Assembly (NCBI RefSeq): GCF_026000435.1
Contig: NZ_AP026763.1
Span: 3,286,001-3,350,000 of the forward strand
Source of the DNA: Vibrio sp. STUT-A11
GTDB lineage: Bacteria > Pseudomonadota > Gammaproteobacteria > Enterobacterales > Vibrionaceae
Reading direction: 5' to 3'
Length of the DNA stretch: 64,000 bases
The notes beneath the pieces are model-generated. The model made no database searches. It was not told where the DNA came from and saw only the letters and a list, made by a program, of their open reading frames with translations. Positions 47,940-57,287 of the stretch are shown piece after piece. Both the position numbers and the translations under genes were made by a program. Position 1 is the stretch's first letter; each line of letters starts with the position of its first letter.

Positions 47940-49361
47940 ATGAGTCAGGATAAGATCGACATTAAAGATGTGACTCCGAAAACTTTTAACCCCAAAACCC
48001 ACAAAGGTAACGGGGATCGTTTTAACCCAAGCAATCGCATCTACGTACGTGAAAGTAAAGGAACCTATCAAAAGCTAAGACGCTACGGCGGCTGGTTTTT
48101 ACTGCTACTGTTTGCTTTGACACCTTGGATTCCATACGGAGATCGCCAAGCGATTTTATTGGATATCGGTAATCAACAGTTCAACTTTTTTGGCACCACA
48201 CTCTATCCGCAAGATCTTACTCTGCTTGCACTGCTGTTTGTTATCGGGGCATTTGGTCTGTTCTTCATCACCACCTTTTTAGGTCGGGTCTGGTGTGGTT
48301 ATCTGTGTCCACAAACCGTCTGGACTTTCATGTACATCTGGTTTGAAGAAAAACTCGAAGGCAGTGCGAATAAGCGTCGTAAACAAGACGCCAACAAGCT
48401 CACCGCCAATCTGGCAATACGCAAAACACTCAAACACATTGCCTGGTTTTCGATCGCGCTGATTACTGGATTCACCTTTGTCGGTTACTTCGTGCCAATG
48501 AAGCAATTGGTGATCGACTTCTTCACTTTTAACTCCAGCTTCTGGCCAGTTTTCTGGGTGATGTTCTTTGCAGTCTGTACCTACGGTAACGCCGGTTGGA
48601 TGCGATCTATCATGTGTATTCACATGTGTCCTTACGCGCGCTTCCAGTCCGCCATGTTCGACAAAGATACCTTCATCGTTGGCTACGACACCAAGCGTGG
48701 TGAAAAACGCGGCCCACGCTCACGTAAGGCCGATCCAAAACAACTTGGCTTGGGTGACTGTATCGACTGTGATTTGTGTGTCCAGGTTTGCCCTACCGGC
48801 ATCGATATTCGTGACGGTTTGCAATATGAGTGCATCAACTGCGGTGCCTGTATTGATGCCTGTGACCAAACTATGGATCGCATGGGTTATGAAAAAGGGT
48901 TGATCAACTACACTACCGAACACCGCTTATCTGGTAAACACACCAAGGTAATGCGCCCAAAACTGCTCGGCTATGGTGCGGTATTCCTGATTATGATCGG
49001 CTTGTTCTTCGCTCAGATTGCCTCCGTTGATCCGGCGGGTATGAGCGTACTTCGAGACCGTAACCAACTGTTCCGCGTAAATAGTGCCGGAGAAGTAGAA
49101 AACACTTATACGCTTAAAGTGATCAACAAGACCCAGCAAGTGCAAGAGTACCAACTGGATGTGAAAGGTATGAGCGATGTAAGCTGGTATGGTAAACAAA
49201 CCATTCAGGTACAGCCTGGAGAAGTATTGAACTTACCAATGAGTCTTGGCGCCGATCCTGACAAGCTAAACTCTGCGATAACCACAATTCAGTTTATACT
49301 CAGCGATAAGAGCAATGAATTCACCATCGAAGTGGAAAGCAGGTTTATCAAGAAACTCTGA
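47940..49361 (+). CDS. ccoG: Cytochrome c oxidase accessory protein CcoG (FixG/RdxA)
   Basis: 473 residues from the ATG at 47940, chosen because AAGGATG stands 7 bases upstream; an in-frame ATG at 47874 has no SD. Membrane-bound iron-sulfur protein that helps copper reduction and cbb3 oxidase assembly. Transmembrane helices are near 35-60, 85-110, 160-185, 195-215 and 340-360. Before the ferredoxin part is a WCGYLCPQTVW motif; the two 4Fe-4S motifs are CIDCDLCVQVCP and CINCGACIDACD. The C-terminal IG-like domain is periplasmic. No cco operon is nearby, so it acts in trans. Confidence 0.93.
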   Translation: MSQDKIDIKDVTPKTFNPKTHKGNGDRFNPSNRIYVRESKGTYQKLRRYGGWFLLLLFALTPWIPYGDRQAILLDIGNQQFNFFGTTLYPQDLTLLALLFVIGAFGLFFITTFLGRVWCGYLCPQTVWTFMYIWFEEKLEGSANKRRKQDANKLTANLAIRKTLKHIAWFSIALITGFTFVGYFVPMKQLVIDFFTFNSSFWPVFWVMFFAVCTYGNAGWMRSIMCIHMCPYARFQSAMFDKDTFIVGYDTKRGEKRGPRSRKADPKQLGLGDCIDCDLCVQVCPTGIDIRDGLQYECINCGACIDACDQTMDRMGYEKGLINYTTEHRLSGKHTKVMRPKLLGYGAVFLIMIGLFFAQIASVDPAGMSVLRDRNQLFRVNSAGEVENTYTLKVINKTQQVQEYQLDVKGMSDVSWYGKQTIQVQPGEVLNLPMSLGADPDKLNSAITTIQFILSDKSNEFTIEVESRFIKKL

Positions 49362-49382
49362 TTTCAAACTCGATGACTAATG

Positions 49383-49411
49383 GAAAAAGGCTCAGCAATG
49401 AGCCTTTTTAT
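49383..49411 (+). terminator. Terminator of ccoG abutting the srkA start
   Basis: AAAAAGGCTCA-GCAA-TGAGCCTTTTTATTT: an 11-bp stem with a T run, ending only 4 bases before the srkA ATG at 49416. Confidence 0.9.
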
Positions 49412-49415
49412 TTAT

Positions 49416-50402
49416 ATGTCCCAAGGTACGTTTAACTTTGACGCCCTCACCCCAGATTTTATGTGGTATGCGTTAGAAAGCATCGGCATTCGCGCAGAAT
49501 CTGGCTTTCTCCCTCTCAACAGTTATGAAAACCGCGTTTATCAGTTTACCGATGAAGAGCGTCGCCGCTATGTGGTGAAGTTCTACCGTCCTGAACGTTG
49601 GAGCGACGAGCAAATTCAGGAAGAACACGATTTCACACTGGAGCTGATCGACAACGAAATCCCTGTCGCACCACCTGCCATTCTTAACGGTCAAACATTA
49701 CATCACTACCAAGGCTACGGTTTTGCGCTATTTGAAAGTGTTGGCGGACGCCAGTTTGAAGTAGACAATCTGGAACAACTGGAAGGCGTCGGTCGATTTT
49801 TAGGTCGAATCCATAAGGTTGGCGGTAAAAAGATTTTTCAACACCGACCAAGTATCGGCTTACAAGAATACCTATACCAGCCAAGGGAGATTCTGCAAAA
49901 CTCGAACATGATTCCCATGCATCTGGAGAACAGTTTCTTCAATGATCTGGATATCCTTATTAACTCTATCGAAAGCCACTGGCAGGATACCTTTGACAGT
50001 ATTCGACTGCACGGAGACTGCCACCCGGGTAACATTCTATGGCGTGATGGGCCTATGTTCGTCGACTTGGATGACTCCCGTAATGGGCCTGCAGTACAGG
50101 ATTTGTGGATGCTTTTGAGCGGTGAGCGACAAGATAAGCTGATGCAGCTGGATATCGTTCTGGAAGCTTATCAAGAATTTTGTGATTTTAACTCCGCAGA
50201 ATTGAAACTAATTGAACCACTTCGCGGTCTACGAATGGTGCATTACATGGCATGGTTAGCAAAACGTTGGCATGACCCTGCATTTCCGTTGGCTTTTCCA
50301 TGGTTTAATGAGCCAAAATACTGGGAAGGTCAGGTTCTTGGCTTTAAAGAGCAGATTGCCAACTTAGAAGAAGCCCCCCTCTCTTTAATGCCTCAATGGT
50401 AA
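49416..50402 (+). CDS. srkA: Stress response kinase A (SrkA/YihE/RdoA)
   Basis: 328 residues from the ATG at 49416, exactly the E. coli length and N-terminal alignment. APH-fold Ser/Thr protein kinase that protects cells from stress-induced death and acts in the Cpx network. Kinase residues: VVKFYRPERW (Lys), LHGDCHPGNILWRDG (catalytic loop) and MFVDLDDSRNGPAVQDLW (DxD metal motif). It has no SD; an alternative ATG at 49398 has AAGG upstream but lies inside the terminator hairpin. dsbA follows after 33 bases, as in E. coli. Confidence 0.93.
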   Translation: MSQGTFNFDALTPDFMWYALESIGIRAESGFLPLNSYENRVYQFTDEERRRYVVKFYRPERWSDEQIQEEHDFTLELIDNEIPVAPPAILNGQTLHHYQGYGFALFESVGGRQFEVDNLEQLEGVGRFLGRIHKVGGKKIFQHRPSIGLQEYLYQPREILQNSNMIPMHLENSFFNDLDILINSIESHWQDTFDSIRLHGDCHPGNILWRDGPMFVDLDDSRNGPAVQDLWMLLSGERQDKLMQLDIVLEAYQEFCDFNSAELKLIEPLRGLRMVHYMAWLAKRWHDPAFPLAFPWFNEPKYWEGQVLGFKEQIANLEEAPLSLMPQW

Positions 50403-50435
50403 GTCAGCCAACTAATTCAAAGTGGAGATATTTAA

Positions 50436-51038
50436 ATGAAAAAGCTGTTCGCACTGTTTTCTGTACTGATGCTGAGCCTCTCAGCACAGGCGGCGCAATT
50501 CAAAGAAGGTGAACATTACAAGGTATTGGATCTAGAGGCATCAAACAAACCAGTAGTGACTGAGTTCTTCTCATTCTACTGCCCGCACTGTAGTTCGTTT
50601 GAACCTGTTATTCAGCAACTTAAAAAGCAGTTACCAGAAGGCGTGAAGTTACAAAAGAACCACGTATCCTTTATGGGTGGCAGCATGGGCCCTTCAATGA
50701 GCAAAGCATTCGCAACTATGGTTGCACTTAAAATTGAAGACAAAATGGTCCCTGTGATGTTTAACCGCATCCACAATTTGCGTAAAGCGCCGCGCGACGA
50801 TGCAGAACTGCGTCAAATCTTCTTAGATGAAGGTGTGGATGAGAAGAAGTTTGACTCCGCATTCAAAGGTTTTGCTGTCGATTCTATGGTTCGTCGTATG
50901 GACAAACAGTTCGAAAACAGTGGCCTGACAGGTGTTCCTGCGGTGATTGTAAACAACAAGTATCAGGTACAGGCACAAAGCATCAAAACCATGGATGAGT
51001 ACTTTGCTCTGGTAAACTACTTATTAGAACTTAAATAA
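50436..51038 (+). CDS. dsbA: Thiol:disulfide oxidoreductase DsbA
   Basis: Periplasmic oxidase that introduces disulfides into exported proteins. 200 residues; signal peptide MKKLFALFSVLMLSLSAQAAQ, active site Cys49-Pro-His-Cys52 in FYCPHCSSF, and the cis-Pro loop TGVPAVIVNNKY. A helical insert lies at about 85-155. It probably shares a transcript with srkA, as in enterics, where Cpx activates the pair. Confidence 0.97.
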   Translation: MKKLFALFSVLMLSLSAQAAQFKEGEHYKVLDLEASNKPVVTEFFSFYCPHCSSFEPVIQQLKKQLPEGVKLQKNHVSFMGGSMGPSMSKAFATMVALKIEDKMVPVMFNRIHNLRKAPRDDAELRQIFLDEGVDEKKFDSAFKGFAVDSMVRRMDKQFENSGLTGVPAVIVNNKYQVQAQSIKTMDEYFALVNYLLELK

Positions 51039-51054
51039 TCCGTATAGATTGCAC

Positions 51055-51083
51055 AAAGGGGAGCTCCGGCTCCCCTTTGTTTT
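51055..51083. terminator. Bidirectional terminator between dsbA and the acyltransferase gene
   Basis: AAAGGGGAGC-TCC-GGCTCCCCTTTGTTTT: a strong stem between convergent genes, touching the acyltransferase stop codon. Confidence 0.9.
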
Positions 51084-51960
51084 ATCTGTGTATCTCTTTC
51101 AGTAACTGGTCTTTCTCTTGCCAGACATCACCCAGCCACTGCTGAAACTGACGCTTGTAGGGTTTGTCGTTAAAGTAATCACCCTGCACTTGTTCATCGA
51201 CCGGCAGTACCTTCACACGAACCACTATCTTGCTCATACGGCCCATTAACATGTCTCTAAATGGTTTATGGGTATTTTCCGGATAAGCCAACGTGACATC
51301 AATAATACTATCAAACTGATCACCCATCGCAGCCAGCGTGTAAGCGATGCCACCAGACTTTGGCTGCAACAAATGTTGATATCGTGCTTTGCTCTGGCGT
51401 TGCTTTTCTGGCGTAAAACGCGTGCCTTCTACGTAATTGACTACCGTCGTGGGAGTATGCTTAAACTTAGCGCAAGAGCGACGCGTGGTGGCCAAATCCT
51501 GACCACGCTTATGCGGATGACGGATCAAATATTCGCGCGAAAAACGGCGCATAAACGGCATATCCAGAGCCCAGCAAGCCATACCAATAAATGGCACATA
51601 CAACAGTTGCTGTTTGAGGAAAAACTTTGGCATTGGGATACGATCTTTAAACACACAACACAGCACCACAATGTCCGTCCAACTCAGATGATTGCTGATC
51701 AAAAGGTACCAGCCATCTTTCTTTAGCTCATCGCCAACTTGCACATCCCATTCAACGCGATTGGACAGCGCGAGTATCCCCGCATTTATTGTTGCCCATG
51801 CCCACATAACCTTGTTCGCTGCTTCCGTTCCCTTCGCTTTTAGCTTTGCGCCTGGAAATGACAGTTTAACCACAGCGATCAAGCAAATAACCAATGAACA
51901 GATCGCCGAATTGATTATGACTAGAGACGCGTTAAGAAGAAGTAACAAATATGCCAACAT
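51082..51960 (-). CDS. 1-acyl-sn-glycerol-3-phosphate acyltransferase-like (YihG-like)
   Basis: 292-residue membrane-anchored acyltransferase of the PlsC superfamily. Hydrophobic helix at about 5-33; catalytic HX4D is NHLSWTD (His91, Asp96); the binding motif EGTR is in VNYVEGTRFTPEKQ. E. coli YihG, which acts as a lysophosphatidic acid acyltransferase and affects motility and lipid composition, is also found near dsbA, supporting orthology. It is convergent with dsbA. Confidence 0.88.
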   Translation of the reverse strand: MLAYLLLLLNASLVIINSAICSLVICLIAVVKLSFPGAKLKAKGTEAANKVMWAWATINAGILALSNRVEWDVQVGDELKKDGWYLLISNHLSWTDIVVLCCVFKDRIPMPKFFLKQQLLYVPFIGMACWALDMPFMRRFSREYLIRHPHKRGQDLATTRRSCAKFKHTPTTVVNYVEGTRFTPEKQRQSKARYQHLLQPKSGGIAYTLAAMGDQFDSIIDVTLAYPENTHKPFRDMLMGRMSKIVVRVKVLPVDEQVQGDYFNDKPYKRQFQQWLGDVWQEKDQLLKEIHR

Positions 51961-52199
51961 GATAACAGTGCTAAAGTGTGAGTAATAAAACAGCGTGTAA
52001 TTATACTGTCACATTGCTACATTGAAACATTTATGAGAATGGTCTGATTAGTTACCACTTACCCGCTTGACCTTGCACAATATGAAACAAAGGGAATATA
52101 TTATTGTATAAGTTGGGCAAAGAAATTAAGTTACTCTCCAATACAAATAAACGCTCAACCATTGCTCGAACCATTCATTCACAAATAGGGAGATCATGA

Positions 52200-53156
52200 A
52201 TGAAACCAAGACTAACGGTCTTGACCTTGGCTTTTATCGTCAGTTCAGCTCAAGCTCAGCTCGCAGAAACTGCTGGATTCAGCGGTGAGATTTCACTTAA
52301 CGCTGCCTTTGTGACCTCAGAATCTAACTTTAATACCGATAACGACAGAACCATCGACTCACTGAATCACAGTGCTGACAGCGATAGCTCGGCAGTCGCA
52401 GCGCCCCTGGGAAACATCGCCTACACCTTCGGTACGCAGCTCAACCAGCAAGTCTATGCTGGTACCACTCGTTCAGATGTAGCCATTGGTACACTTGCAT
52501 TTCAGCTAGGCTATCAATACCAATTGCCATCAGGCACCGTACTCGATGTATCGTACTTGCCAACTATGCTAGAAGGCGAAACCTGGCGTAATCCGTATCA
52601 GGTCAGTGTAGCTAGGCGCACAACCGACGAAGGCGGTAACGCGTACCGTTTTCAGGTTAAAGGGCTGATTGATAAAAACTTCAATCTTGATCTTGCCTAT
52701 GCCAACAAAGAAATTGATAAAGAGGAAGTAACGGATCGCTCTTTGGCTCGTGATGCTGATATTTACTACATCAAAGGTGACTATCGAATTTCACTGGATC
52801 GCACATCAATATTGCAACCCGCATTTGCCTACATTAACCAAGATGCGGATGGTAAAGCAGAATCCTTTGACTCATATGGGTTTGAGCTTAGCTGGTTTAA
52901 ATTCATCAATCGTCATCGCTTAGCGCTCACCGGCGGCTATACGCTTCACGACTATCAATCTAAAAGCCAGACCTTCACCAAGACGCGCAGTGACGATACG
53001 TTGAGCCTGTTTGCCGCTTACGAATACCAAAATGTGTTTGACTGGCAAGACTGGTCTTTCATTTCATTCGCAGGCTATAGTCAAACCGACTCAAACATTA
53101 CCTTCTATGACGAGAAGGAATACCTGTTCTCGTTAGGCTTCAGCTATCGCTTCTAA
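52200..53156 (+). CDS. DUF2860 family outer-membrane beta-barrel protein
   Basis: 318 residues. Signal peptide MKPRLTVLTLAFIVSSAQAQ, then a series of alternating amphipathic strands with aromatic girdles and the terminal motif LFSLGFSYRF, ending in Phe as outer-membrane barrels do. Start follows GGGAG. DUF2860 proteins occur in marine gammaproteobacteria and have no settled function; a porin or outer-membrane anchor is likely. Monogenic between yihG and comM. Confidence 0.82.
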   Translation: MKPRLTVLTLAFIVSSAQAQLAETAGFSGEISLNAAFVTSESNFNTDNDRTIDSLNHSADSDSSAVAAPLGNIAYTFGTQLNQQVYAGTTRSDVAIGTLAFQLGYQYQLPSGTVLDVSYLPTMLEGETWRNPYQVSVARRTTDEGGNAYRFQVKGLIDKNFNLDLAYANKEIDKEEVTDRSLARDADIYYIKGDYRISLDRTSILQPAFAYINQDADGKAESFDSYGFELSWFKFINRHRLALTGGYTLHDYQSKSQTFTKTRSDDTLSLFAAYEYQNVFDWQDWSFISFAGYSQTDSNITFYDEKEYLFSLGFSYRF

Positions 53157-53187
53157 TTTTCTGGCCGCTATTGGGGGTAAGGACTGA

Positions 53188-54711
53188 TTACACAGCCTGA
53201 GCAGTAAGCTGTTTCAGTAATCGGTCCATAGCACGATATCCAAGGGCTTCCGCTAGGTGGGAGCGTTCAATCCGCCCTTCCCCATCCAGATCGGCAATCG
53301 TACGGGCCACTTTAATGATTCGGTGATACGCGCGAATAGACAGCCCTAACCTGTGCAAAGCGGTCTCCAGAAACTCAGCATCACTTTTTAGCAGTGGGCA
53401 AAACGTCTCTATCTCACGGCTCCCCAGCAAGGCATTTACCTTGCCACTACGGCTTAACATGTTCTGGCGAGCGTCATAAACCCGCTCTTTAACGACTGCT
53501 GTAGGCTCTCCTCGGTCACCTCCCTGCGATAATGTGCCTTTAGGCAACGCCGGAATTTCTAACGACATATCAAATCGATCCAGTAACGGTCCTGATAAGC
53601 GACCTAAATAGCGCAGAATGGCTTGTGGATTAGTACGAGCCTGATTGCCTTCGTAATAACCTGTCGGGCTGGGGTTGAGTGCGCCCACCAGCTGAAAGCG
53701 GGCAGGAAAACGGGTTTTGCCCTGAGCCCGAGAGATGATGATTTCTCCCGATTCCAGTGGCTCTCGTAACGAGTCCAAAGCTTTACGATCAAATTCCGGC
53801 ATTTCATCGAGAAATAATAGGCCATTGTGGGCCAATGAAATCTCACCCGGCCTTGGCACCGAGCCACCGCCGACCAATGCCGCCATAGAACTGGAGTGGT
53901 GTGGAGAACGAAACGGTCGTCGCTTCCAGTTATGTTCATTGATTTCGCTTTGTGTCAGTGATGCGACGGACGCGGTTTCCATCGCTTCCTCATCACTCAT
54001 TTCAGGTAACAAATCGCATAAGCGCGACGCTAACATGGTTTTTCCGGTACCGGGTGGCCCTAAAAATAATAAGTTATGGTTACCTGCCGCCGCGATCTCC
54101 AAAGCCCGCTTTCCCTGCTGCTGGCCGATAATGTCTTGCAGATCGCGGTTATGGTTTTGTGACATAATTCTCTCAGGCGCTTGATGCAAACTCAGCCTAT
54201 GCTGACCGCACAATTCAGCACACACCTCAAGCAACGACTGAGCAGACTTATGCTGCTCTTTAGCCACCAGCGCCGCCTGATCACCATTCGCATGTGGCAC
54301 GACCAAGTGGCGCTGAAACTTGCTTGCGGCGAGCGCTGCAGGTAGCACGCCTTTTACTGGCCTTAAGCCTCCAGACAAGGCTAACTCGCCAACAAATTCG
54401 TAGTTTTTGAGCTTATCTGTCGCGATTTGCTCTGAAGCGGCCAAAATACCCAGCGCAATGGGTAAATCAAAACGTCCGCCCTCTTTGGGTAGATCCGCCG
54501 GAGCTAAGTTGACCGTAATGCGTTTGGCGGGAAATTGAAAATTAGAATTAATGATGGCACTACGTACCCGATCTTTAGACTCTTTTACCGTGGTTTCTGG
54601 TAACCCAACCAAAGTAAAGCCCGGCATACCGTTACTAATATGTACTTCCACACTAACTGACGGTGCCTGAACACCGACGCTTGCCCGACTATGAATAATT
54701 GCCAGCCCCAT
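53188..54711 (-). CDS. comM: Competence protein ComM (YifB, Mg-chelatase-like AAA+)
   Basis: 507-residue hexameric helicase that promotes branch migration during natural transformation. N-terminal Lon-like domain with HISNGMPGFTLVGLPETTVKESKDRVR; AAA+ core with Walker A LFLGPPGTGKTML near 213, FRSPHHSSSMAALVGGG and Walker B LLFLDEMPEF; C-terminal domain with SIRAYHRIIKVARTIADL. Divergent from the ilv operon, as yifB is from ilvL in E. coli. Confidence 0.96.
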   Translation of the reverse strand: MGLAIIHSRASVGVQAPSVSVEVHISNGMPGFTLVGLPETTVKESKDRVRSAIINSNFQFPAKRITVNLAPADLPKEGGRFDLPIALGILAASEQIATDKLKNYEFVGELALSGGLRPVKGVLPAALAASKFQRHLVVPHANGDQAALVAKEQHKSAQSLLEVCAELCGQHRLSLHQAPERIMSQNHNRDLQDIIGQQQGKRALEIAAAGNHNLLFLGPPGTGKTMLASRLCDLLPEMSDEEAMETASVASLTQSEINEHNWKRRPFRSPHHSSSMAALVGGGSVPRPGEISLAHNGLLFLDEMPEFDRKALDSLREPLESGEIIISRAQGKTRFPARFQLVGALNPSPTGYYEGNQARTNPQAILRYLGRLSGPLLDRFDMSLEIPALPKGTLSQGGDRGEPTAVVKERVYDARQNMLSRSGKVNALLGSREIETFCPLLKSDAEFLETALHRLGLSIRAYHRIIKVARTIADLDGEGRIERSHLAEALGYRAMDRLLKQLTAQAV

Positions 54712-54919
54712 ACGATCCCTAACCAGTTATTGATTGCTTTATAAACAAATGTTTTCACTATGTGTTTATGTTATATACCGCGTCTTAATTGAGAGTTAAT
54801 GTGAAAAAAGAATGACTTTTTGCTTGTCATGCAGAGGAATTGTGTGATACCACTAATGACGCAAACAATTTCGTAGAACATTACACAACAAAATTTAACG
54901 AAAACAGAACGACAGACAG

Positions 54920-55009
54920 ATGAATCTTTTCGCTTACATTAACTCACTGCTAGCCCTGATTATCGTGGTCATTATTGGCACTGCGCGGGGTGTTGTGGGC
55001 GAAAGATAA
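54920..55009 (+). CDS. ilvL: ilvGMDA operon leader peptide
   Basis: A 29-residue ORF starting MNLFAYINSLLALIIVVIIG; within residues 10-19 nine of ten residues are Leu, Ile or Val. Such a run of regulatory codons, followed 12 bases later by a terminator and then ilvG, is the plan of attenuation control. No sequence likeness to the E. coli IlvL beyond composition is needed. Confidence 0.9.
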   Translation: MNLFAYINSLLALIIVVIIGTARGVVGER

Positions 55010-55020
55010 CCACAAATTAC

Positions 55021-55058
55021 AAAAAACCCCCGCACTGAAAAGTCCGGGGGTTTTTTTA
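55021..55058 (+). terminator. ilv operon attenuator
   Basis: AAAAAACCCCCG-CACTGAAAAGTC-CGGGGGTTTTTTT: a GC-rich stem with long T run between ilvL and ilvG. When charged Leu, Ile and Val tRNAs are plentiful it should stop transcription. The preceding leader can form competing pairings, which I did not resolve. Confidence 0.9.
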
Positions 55059-55178
55059 CAACTACAAGTTGTCATCTGTCTAACCCTTAGACAGTTTAAC
55101 GGGAAGAATGGGAGTGCACATGAAGTGCAATACAAATGGTAATAGCTACGAGCCACAACGTAGCAAAGGAGGTTTACG

Positions 55179-56825
55179 ATGACCGGTGCACAACTTGTCG
55201 TAGCCGCTTTAAGACAGCAAGGCATCCAGACCGTGTTTGGTTACCCTGGCGGGGCCATCATGCCAATCTACGATGCTTTGTATGACGGAGGTGTCGAGCA
55301 CATCTTATGCCGTCATGAGCAAGGCGCAGCCATGGCCGCTATCGGTATGGCTCGATCCACTCAAGATGTTGCCGTTTGTATGGCAACTTCCGGCCCTGGC
55401 GCCACAAACCTAGTCACCGGCCTTGCCGACGCTTTCCTTGATTCAGTTCCACTGGTAGCCATCACAGGTCAGGTTGCCAGCTCTCATATCGGTACCGACG
55501 CTTTCCAGGAAATGGATGTGATTGGTATGTCTCTAGCCTGTACTAAGCACAGCTATCTGGTTACCGAGATCGAAGATCTTGCCCCGACTCTGGCTGAAGC
55601 CTTTGAAGTAGCAAAAACCGGACGTCCAGGCCCTGTCATTGTTGATATCGCGAAAGACGTTCAGCTTGCTCAAACTCCAACCGATTTGCTTACGCCATAT
55701 GTTGCCCCAGCAATCGAAGATGTCCCTACCGAAGACATAAAACGCGCACAAGAAGTGTTAGCCGCTTCTACTCGCCCTGTGTTATACGTTGGTGGTGGTG
55801 TTCAGCTAGCGAAAGCGACTGATGCAGTACGAGAGTTCTTACGTCTGAATCCAATGCCAGCGGTAAGCACTCTGAAAGGTCTAGGCACGATTGAACGCCA
55901 TGACCCTCACTATCTAGGCATGTTAGGCATGCACGGCACTAAAGCGGCCAACCTGGTAGTTCAGGAAGCGGACCTATTAATTGTGGTTGGTGCGCGATTT
56001 GATGACCGTGTGACAGGTAAGCTCGACACTTTTGCACCTAACGCGAAAGTGATTCACATCGATATAGATGCAGCAGAAATTCATAAGCTTCGCCATGCCA
56101 ATGCACCGCTGCGTGGCGACATTAAGACCATTCTTCCTCAGCTAGAACTGACTCAAGACATCTCCCCTTGGGTTCACCACAGTGAAAGCTTACGCAGTGG
56201 CTTTAAGTGGCGCTATGACCATCCTGGTGAACTTATCTACGCGCCGCTGTTGCTTAAACAGTTGTCTGACATGATGCCGGATAGCTCTATGGTTTCAACA
56301 GACGTAGGCCAGCACCAGATGTGGGCTGCGCAACATATCCAGCCACGTGAACCACAAAACTTCATCACTTCAGCCGGTTTAGGCACCATGGGCTTTGGTC
56401 TGCCAGCGGCAATGGGTGCTGCCGTTGCTCGCCCGGATGATCAGTCTATCCTTATTACTGGTGATGGTTCATTCATGATGAACGTGCAGGAATTAGGTAC
56501 GCTAAAACGCCGCCAGATTCCAGTGAAAATTGTTCTTCTTAACAACCAACGTCTTGGTATGGTACGCCAATGGCAATCGCTATTCTTTGATGGCCGACAC
56601 AGTGAAACTATCCTTGATGACAACCCTGACTTTGTGATGCTGGCAAAAGCATTCGACATTCCGGGCAAAACCATCACCAAGAAAGAAGAAGTGGAGCCAG
56701 CACTGAAAGAGATGTTGGAGAGCAAAACTTCTTACATGCTTCACGTGTTAATCGACGAAGAAGAAAACGTGTGGCCGTTGGTGCCACCTGGCGCATCAAA
56801 CAGTGATATGTTGGAAAACACCTAG
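55179..56825 (+). CDS. ilvG: Acetolactate synthase II large subunit
   Basis: 548 residues, TPP- and FAD-dependent, condenses pyruvate with pyruvate or 2-oxobutyrate. N-terminal Pyr domain with GYPGGAIMPIYDAL and the catalytic Glu47 (RHEQGAAMAA); a central FAD domain; C-terminal TPP motif GDGSFMMNVQELGTLKRRQIP. AAAGGAGG precedes the ATG. Unlike E. coli K-12 the frame is intact. Its regulatory subunit gene ilvM follows after 11 bases. Confidence 0.97.
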   Translation: MTGAQLVVAALRQQGIQTVFGYPGGAIMPIYDALYDGGVEHILCRHEQGAAMAAIGMARSTQDVAVCMATSGPGATNLVTGLADAFLDSVPLVAITGQVASSHIGTDAFQEMDVIGMSLACTKHSYLVTEIEDLAPTLAEAFEVAKTGRPGPVIVDIAKDVQLAQTPTDLLTPYVAPAIEDVPTEDIKRAQEVLAASTRPVLYVGGGVQLAKATDAVREFLRLNPMPAVSTLKGLGTIERHDPHYLGMLGMHGTKAANLVVQEADLLIVVGARFDDRVTGKLDTFAPNAKVIHIDIDAAEIHKLRHANAPLRGDIKTILPQLELTQDISPWVHHSESLRSGFKWRYDHPGELIYAPLLLKQLSDMMPDSSMVSTDVGQHQMWAAQHIQPREPQNFITSAGLGTMGFGLPAAMGAAVARPDDQSILITGDGSFMMNVQELGTLKRRQIPVKIVLLNNQRLGMVRQWQSLFFDGRHSETILDDNPDFVMLAKAFDIPGKTITKKEEVEPALKEMLESKTSYMLHVLIDEEENVWPLVPPGASNSDMLENT

Positions 56826-56836
56826 GAGACAATCAC

Positions 56837-57121
56837 ATGGATAGATATTTACTCGACATCAAAGCCGATGATAAACCGGTATTGTTAGAGCGCGTTCTAC
56901 GTGTGATTCGTCACCGAGGTTTCGTGATCAAACAAGTAGCAGCCACTCAAAACCACGAAAGCAAAGTCGCCAGTGTGGAGATTATCGTCGACAGCGATCG
57001 CCCAATCTCATTTTTGATCAATCAAATTGAGAAGCTGTGGGATGTTCGTAAAGTTGAGGTACTCAAAATCCGCAACGATGAACTGCCAAATCACAACTTA
57101 CAACAACAGGTAAGTGCATAA
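56837..57121 (+). CDS. ilvM: Acetolactate synthase II small subunit
   Basis: 94-residue ACT-domain subunit (MDRYLLDIKADDKPVLLERVLRVIRHRGF start). IlvM is needed to activate the large subunit; isozyme II is typically insensitive to valine. Confidence 0.92.
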   Translation: MDRYLLDIKADDKPVLLERVLRVIRHRGFVIKQVAATQNHESKVASVEIIVDSDRPISFLINQIEKLWDVRKVEVLKIRNDELPNHNLQQQVSA

Positions 57122-57287
57122 GAGCCCTGTGGCAACAATCGAACCAATGGAAATGGGCAGCGCCAGGCGTTGTCCAATCACAAACTACTGCGAGAGGCCT
57201 ACGATGGCCTATGTAACAGCACCACGAAAGAGAAGTGGGCTGGTTAGACTGTGTGTAACCAGAGCAGAAGTAAGAAGGAATTAGGAA
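57122..57287. other. ilvM-ilvD gap lacking ilvE
   Basis: 166 bases separate ilvM from ilvD, where many gammaproteobacteria carry ilvE. I find no trace of a transaminase reading frame. A 26-codon frame (57204-57284, MAYVTAPRKRSG start) ends just before ilvD but has no supporting SD. A short AGGCCTACGATGGCCT near-palindrome lies at 57196-57211. Confidence 0.5.

Noticed and set aside
53604..53939. 111-codon frame within comM
   Set aside because: Same strand, other frame of a strongly conserved AAA+ gene; a shadow frame.
57204..57284. 26-codon frame just before ilvD
   Set aside because: No SD, unusual Arg-rich content; more likely chance in the gap left without ilvE.
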